64,000 nt of DNA, taken from positions 458,450,321 through 458,514,320 of the forward strand of contig CM060990.1 in the NCBI GenBank assembly GCA_030765065.1, written 5' to 3'. Made by a program: the position numbers and the translations under genes. The notes beneath the pieces were generated by a model. The model saw only the letters and a list, made by a program, of their open reading frames with translations, was not told the origin of the DNA and did no database searches. Shown here piece by piece: positions 59,495 to 64,000 of this stretch (positions are counted from its first letter, which is position 1; every line of letters begins with the position of its first letter). The DNA is from Deroplatys truncata. Its lineage: Eukaryota > Arthropoda > Insecta > Mantodea > Mantidae.

Positions 59495-59990
59495 ACTGGT
59501 AAACTAAGATAAATAGACAAAACATAGTACACAAAAAATGTAGATCTCTTTAAAACACACAATTATTTCAATTAAATTTTTGCGGCATCAGCATTTCCGA
59601 GATATCCATTGCTAAAGGTTTGTGTTTTAAACACTTTGTCATTTTTTAGAGCGCTTTCGCTTTTCAGTTGTTTTTCGCGATATCCTGGAAAGAATATATA
59701 ATTCTAAGGCCAGCATATAGCGACACGGATTTTAAATATCTGACTAAAAATTCCGTTTCCTCTGCCCCCGTTGTATACTGGAGTGTATAAAAAATCCCCC
59801 ATAACTGAACGGAGCTATTTATGTTGGGAATGACAAAATCTAGCCCCTCTCCCTACCAGCGTGACAACCTCTTTTTTTTTTTGAGCACAATTCAAGCCAC
59901 TGGATTGGCAGGGTACTTTACCTCCCCAAAGTATGGCCGAACTGCCGAGTAAAACCTTATATTTTCATGCTACACTATAATTACTACTAT

Positions 59991-60632
59991 ACAGGGTGGA
60001 CTATTTGAGTTGAGACTGTACAATATCTCCAAAACTAAGCGTTGTAGGCAGAAATGCCTTTTATAAAATTTGCTGGATATTATGGGGGAAAGTAAATGCC
60101 ATTAATCGCGTTTTGTTTGGAGGACGTTATGATGGTTATTTTAGGATCAATTTAATTTTTTTAAATGGGAACCTACACTTTGTATGTTGTTTACTCATTA
60201 TAAAATTGTTTATAAAAAGCTGTTTATTTTGTGATGAGGAATAAGGAAACAAAACAAAAAGATGTTGGTTCCCAATTGCGAAACATAACTTGACCTCAAA
60301 TGACCATCCATGGATGGTCCAACCATTCATTGCGCTCTTCGTACAGCCATTCAGAATTTTCGCTGCTAGTTACATTGGTGTAAGAACAATTGCAAAGTCC
60401 TTTATACAAGTGTTGTTTAGTCTTTTATGAGCAATGAGAATATAACAAAAAATAGGTAGGTTCTTATTTAAAAAAAAATAAATTTACCCTAAAATGACCA
60501 TCAGAACGTCCTCCAAATAAATCATGACTAATGGCATTTACTTTCCCCCATAATAACAAGCAACTTTTACTCAAGACATTTCTTTTTACAACGCCTAGTT
60601 TTGGAGATATCGTACAGTCTCAACTTGAATGT
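59991..60632. mobile_element. MITE with ~180-bp terminal inverted repeats
   Basis: Left end ACAGGGTGGACTATTTGAG and following sequence (TTGAGACTGTACAATATCTC, AAGCGTTGTA, GGGGGAAAGTAAATGCCATTA) are inverted at 60500-60632 (TAATGGCATTTACTTTCCCC, ACAACGCCTAGTTTTGGAGA, CGTACAGTCTCAACTTGAAT). The last ~10 bp of the right end are replaced by AT-rich sequence. The internal ~270 bp is non-coding. One end of this family sits at the centre of the giant palindrome. Confidence 0.75.
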
Positions 60633-60639
60633 ATAATTA

Positions 60640-62385
60640 TAATTATAAAGGAAACTAAAAGGACAGTTAAAAACGTTATTCGAGTCCTTGTAGACCACTC
60701 TTTATTGAGTTGGACATTATAACTATATATTATAGTCTTTATATTTTAGATATTTTAGTTTTTCTACACAACTCTTCTGAAAGCCTAAAACTAAGACGTA
60801 ATAGGTACGCATAACTACAGAATTAGGTTAAAATGAAATGTAAATATTCCTTATTTTAGATTATCCAAAACACAAAAAAGCTCAATTTATTTAGGTTCTA
60901 AATTATACAAGCTGCCTGATCATATTAACCTCCTAGATAAGAAACTTTTTAAGTCCAGAGTATACGCACGTGCAGCCGTGCGGTGGCCAGTGTGTGAAAG
61001 AAAATCACTTTATTCAGATAGTAATGACTATATCGAAATCCTTGCTCATTTCCGTCGCATATTAATGTTAACTAAGGTAGGTACACCTTAACTGTCTTCT
61101 CTGACTTCTAATAATCATCAAAGTGATTTCTCCAAAAGGCATAAGCTTGTTGTATTCCCTCCACAAATTAGTCGTGTCCAAAAACAGTATTAAACTGCAT
61201 TTGAGCATCCGAAAGTATAGTGAAACTTCAATCATAAATTCCGAAAGAGACGTGTAAATGTATGTTTTAATGTATTTATAATCAAAATGGTTTTATGTAT
61301 ACCTTATCACAAAAGAGTTTTGTAAATGTAGCTACTAATCTTAGTACAAAGTCTCTGAACAGACTTAATTCTGATGAATTTAAAGGTTATGTTATACCTA
61401 TTATTATTATTATTATTATTTATTGCATTAAACACATCTCGTTTACTCTTACATCTTGATAAACTCCCTAAAGACGCTATATGAACAGTGCTCGCGAGAA
61501 TTATTTCTGCCATTTAACTATCACACATGGCTCACGTGCTTGATTCTGTTTTAGGGATATACTTTATTAATGAATTGTATAAAATAATATTTTTGGGCGT
61601 ATTTATCGGCGCCAGCAAGTACCATAGTCAGGTTTGCTGAATACGTCGATTGGTATGAAAATGCAAACGGGGGAACAAAGTCAATGTTCTGTAAATTCAA
61701 GAACTTGTATTCTTTTACTGTATTTATTTCATTTTGTTTTATCTTACACAAATACAGCTACGTTCACATACACACACAACACACACAGAAATATTTTTAC
61801 AGATGGAAACACCTATAGCAGCAGCAGGTTGGAACCTGTAGTTCCCCAAGCGATGAAGCACCAACCGGAAACGTTTCAGGGACCGTGACAACGGCGACCG
61901 AGGATATTTACCACTTAAGCTCCTGCTGTCTCTGTTCATCTATAGCCCATATCACTATTATCAAACAGAAGTTATTTACGTTTCACTAAAGTCATTGACG
62001 TGGGTTCTTGCATTTAAGGGCAAACATTCTCCACAGCACGTAAGCAACAGTGAATTATCATGTTAGTTATTTCAGTAGCTTTACCATGACTTAGCGAATG
62101 AATTACGTTGACTCTTACAAGAAATTGAACACCGGTTTTGGGAAACCTAATGTATGTTTCCCTGGGCTGTTTCACAATTCAAACACTTTCGAAAGAGTAT
62201 TTTGGATGATGAAACAAGGGTTCAAATGCTGTATTTCTGCACAATAATTTCTATATAACAGCTTATATCAGTTAGTGATGTATTTTGTTAATAAGAAAGG
62301 TCAGTTCTGTTTAGGTTTGGAATAGCGTGGAGATACTACGTTATTCGTTTCGTTTTTGTCTGTCAGAATTTCCAGATTTGATACG
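60640..62385. other. Intergenic, no gene recognised
   Basis: AT-rich with an (ATT)n tract at about 61400-61422 and an AC-rich patch at about 61768-61788. Confidence 0.5.
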
Positions 62386-62389
62386 GACG

Positions 62390-62835
62390 ACATAGTTTCA
62401 TTTGTTTAACTATTTGAGAAATGTATATGCTACTCCATGTCGTACAGAATTTCAAGAACATTTTCCATCGTTTTATGTACCTGACAGAAATACAGCTGGT
62501 AGAATAATGCTTATTGCACATATCAATAACAGAATTAGTATTGGACTTTTAAATAACATCCGGGCATCATGTGTTAACAAGGAAATTTTAAATGCCTTTA
62601 CAGCTCCAGTAGAACAATCGCTACAAAAGTGTCCTGCAAGGATAGCACTACAAGCAACATTCAGCCGCTATCAATGCATTCAAAATACTACAGATTAATT
62701 CCTACAGGTTTACCGAAGTGTATATCTGACAGCACACTACCGCGAAGGGAAAATTGGATTTTAAAGCTGGTTTCTTCAGTCCACAAATTACGGATATTTA
62801 CAACCTCGCTTGGTTTTATTAATTTAAACGACTAG
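62390..62835 (+). pseudogene. Probable mariner-type transposase N-terminal fragment
   Basis: The frame at 62402-62698 reads CRTEFQEHFPSFYVPDRNTA, followed by a spacer and VEQSLQKCPARIALQ. This matches the pattern of the DUF4817/N-terminal region of insect mariner-type transposases (Q-x-F-x-x-x-F-P..P-x-x-x-T-I, then V-x-x-S-x-x-x-S-P-x-x-S). No ATG start, several breaks and no catalytic part. Old. Confidence 0.5.
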
Positions 62836-62839
62836 GCAT

Positions 62840-64000
62840 TGTTTTACGAACCGTCTCGTAAATGGTAAAAATTTAATATCATCTTTGGAAAAGCAGTGGT
62901 GTGTTCAGTACTTTACCCACCACGCGGCGGTTTGGATGTGGGTTGCTATGCAGTATGCCCGGTACTCGTTCGGGTAAAAACTATGGCATGATATATGAGT
63001 AATCAGCTCCAGTACCCTAGTTATCTTCTAGCTCCTCCAGCTTTATAGGCTGTTCTGAAAATATTTCTCATTGTCCACACTCCAGGATATAAGCATTGAG
63101 AAAAATTAAGTCCAGCTATTTCAGCACCATAACACGCAACATACTATATCCGGATATTTAAAAGCAAATAATGTGAAACAGAATAATAACTGGAATTATT
63201 TAATGTGTTTACTCTATCTGTAGTTAAATTAAGCTTAAATCTTAATAAACAGGAACTTCCAAATTGCAACTCTCTTATTAGATGTACTCTTTGTGCTTAA
63301 ATCCTGTGCTACTAAACGAGAAATAAACCGCAACGTTTCATTAGCCTCACCCATGCAGCTTTATTACTTAGTTTTAATGGAGCTATTTCGTTCTCCCTCG
63401 TGGGCGTTTACGCCTTTTCCCGTGCAATTCGCTCCCTTGCAAAACATTTGTTCGGTGTTCCAAAAACAAATAGCCTCTCAATTGTCTCAAAATGGATTCC
63501 TATTATATTATATAACGTTCCATTTCAAAAGCTTTCTCTTTTGAGGCATTTACAGAAAGTACTATAACGAGTCTAAAAATCGCATACACTCGATATTTAT
63601 AGTAAATTTATGCTAAAACTTCACATTCATACAGTCTTATGTTAATAATTATAATAAAGTTGAAATTAGCAATGTTGTACATATAATCTCAATTTCAATA
63701 ATAGTTTTATTTGATACATGTCATTAGCAGGGAAACAAAGGAGAAAATGTGGTCTAATAGGAAATAAATGAACAAAATATACCTTTAGTAATGCATCAGT
63801 TTCTCTGTTATTTAGATCAGATTTGGTGATGTGAAATAAAATATTTGCAAAAAGCAGTACGTTTTCCTATGCAATAGGGCACAAACTGTTTTATGAACCA
63901 TCAGGCCTTAAACCCAGGAGAACATCCCTGGGAGGATTATACTTAGGATGTAGGATGCGTTTATCGGAGGGAGACACCTCACTCACTGCGACCATTTTGA
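62840..64000. other. Intergenic, no gene recognised
   Basis: AT-rich. An 83-codon frame at 63293-63544 has no motif. Confidence 0.5.

Larger units (their letters stand above)
59030..59960 (+). repeat. Dispersed repeat family A, copy 6 (longest)
   Basis: Runs from AGGAGGTACTTATTCTGC through GATGTCGAGATTTCACCGG, TTTTGAGAGGGCTCC, (GT)n at 59164-59200, AAGGATGCGACACGAAGC, GGGAATAGCCTGTGAAGCCC, (AT)n at 59452-59490 and ACTGGTAAAC to CACTGGATTGGCAGGGTAC and AACTGCCGAG. It defines the extent of the family at about 930 bp. Confidence 0.7.

Overview
This is eukaryotic, almost certainly insect, nuclear DNA. It is AT-rich and has no bacterial gene layout. It is crowded with decayed transposons: Tc1/mariner-type transposases with insect-style N-terminal domains, Jockey- and I-type LINEs, tRNA-derived SINEs, MITEs and microsatellites. 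A large repeat-rich genome such as a cockroach, termite or other polyneopteran would fit, but the species cannot be fixed from sequence alone. I found no confident host gene exon.

The dominant feature is a giant near-perfect palindrome at 3775-19051 (15,277 bp). It ends in the inverted sequence AGTAGRAACAAAATGCC and is flanked on both sides by ACCCTC, a candidate 6-bp target-site duplication. I therefore read it as a single giant foldback mobile element rather than a chance inversion. From the outside in, each arm of about 7 kb holds: a GC-rich subterminal zone with short repeats; a 415-bp satellite-like higher-order array; an array with a unit of about 70-77 bp; a unique stretch with a 155-codon zinc-finger-like ORF; two divergent units of about 134 bp; and a 21-bp minisatellite of more than 60 units. 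The arms differ at very few places in the stretches compared: one satellite unit, one 2-bp indel and rare substitutions. Mirror order is lost only in the central ~950 bp, where one end of a MITE sits between two oppositely oriented 21-bp arrays. Another copy of that MITE lies at 59991-60632. No transposase or polymerase is encoded, so the element would be non-autonomous.

Right of the palindrome, region by region: 19.6-20.75 kb is a broken mariner transposase. 23.9-25.6 kb is a second mariner split by a 1.0-kb foldback element inserted at TA. 28.4-32.1 kb is an I-group LINE (reverse transcriptase, RNase H, C-terminal Cys-His motif) interrupted by an inverted tRNA-SINE complex and a ~0.9-kb insertion. 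A second inverted SINE lies at 34.9 kb. 35.8-36.9 kb is a Jockey-type gag-like ORF1, and 39.8-41.5 kb is a Jockey reverse transcriptase with a single in-frame stop. 42.2-43.6 kb is a different DDE transposase relic on the minus strand. The right third holds more SINEs, a probable hAT relic, two further mariner fragments, MITEs and several copies of an unnamed 0.7-0.9-kb dispersed repeat (here 'family A') carrying a GT microsatellite at a fixed internal position. All copies seen lie in the same orientation.

Nothing here works as a gene network. The window is a layered record of transposition. The part that may be undescribed is the 15.3-kb palindrome with its nested satellites and duplicated small zinc-finger ORF.
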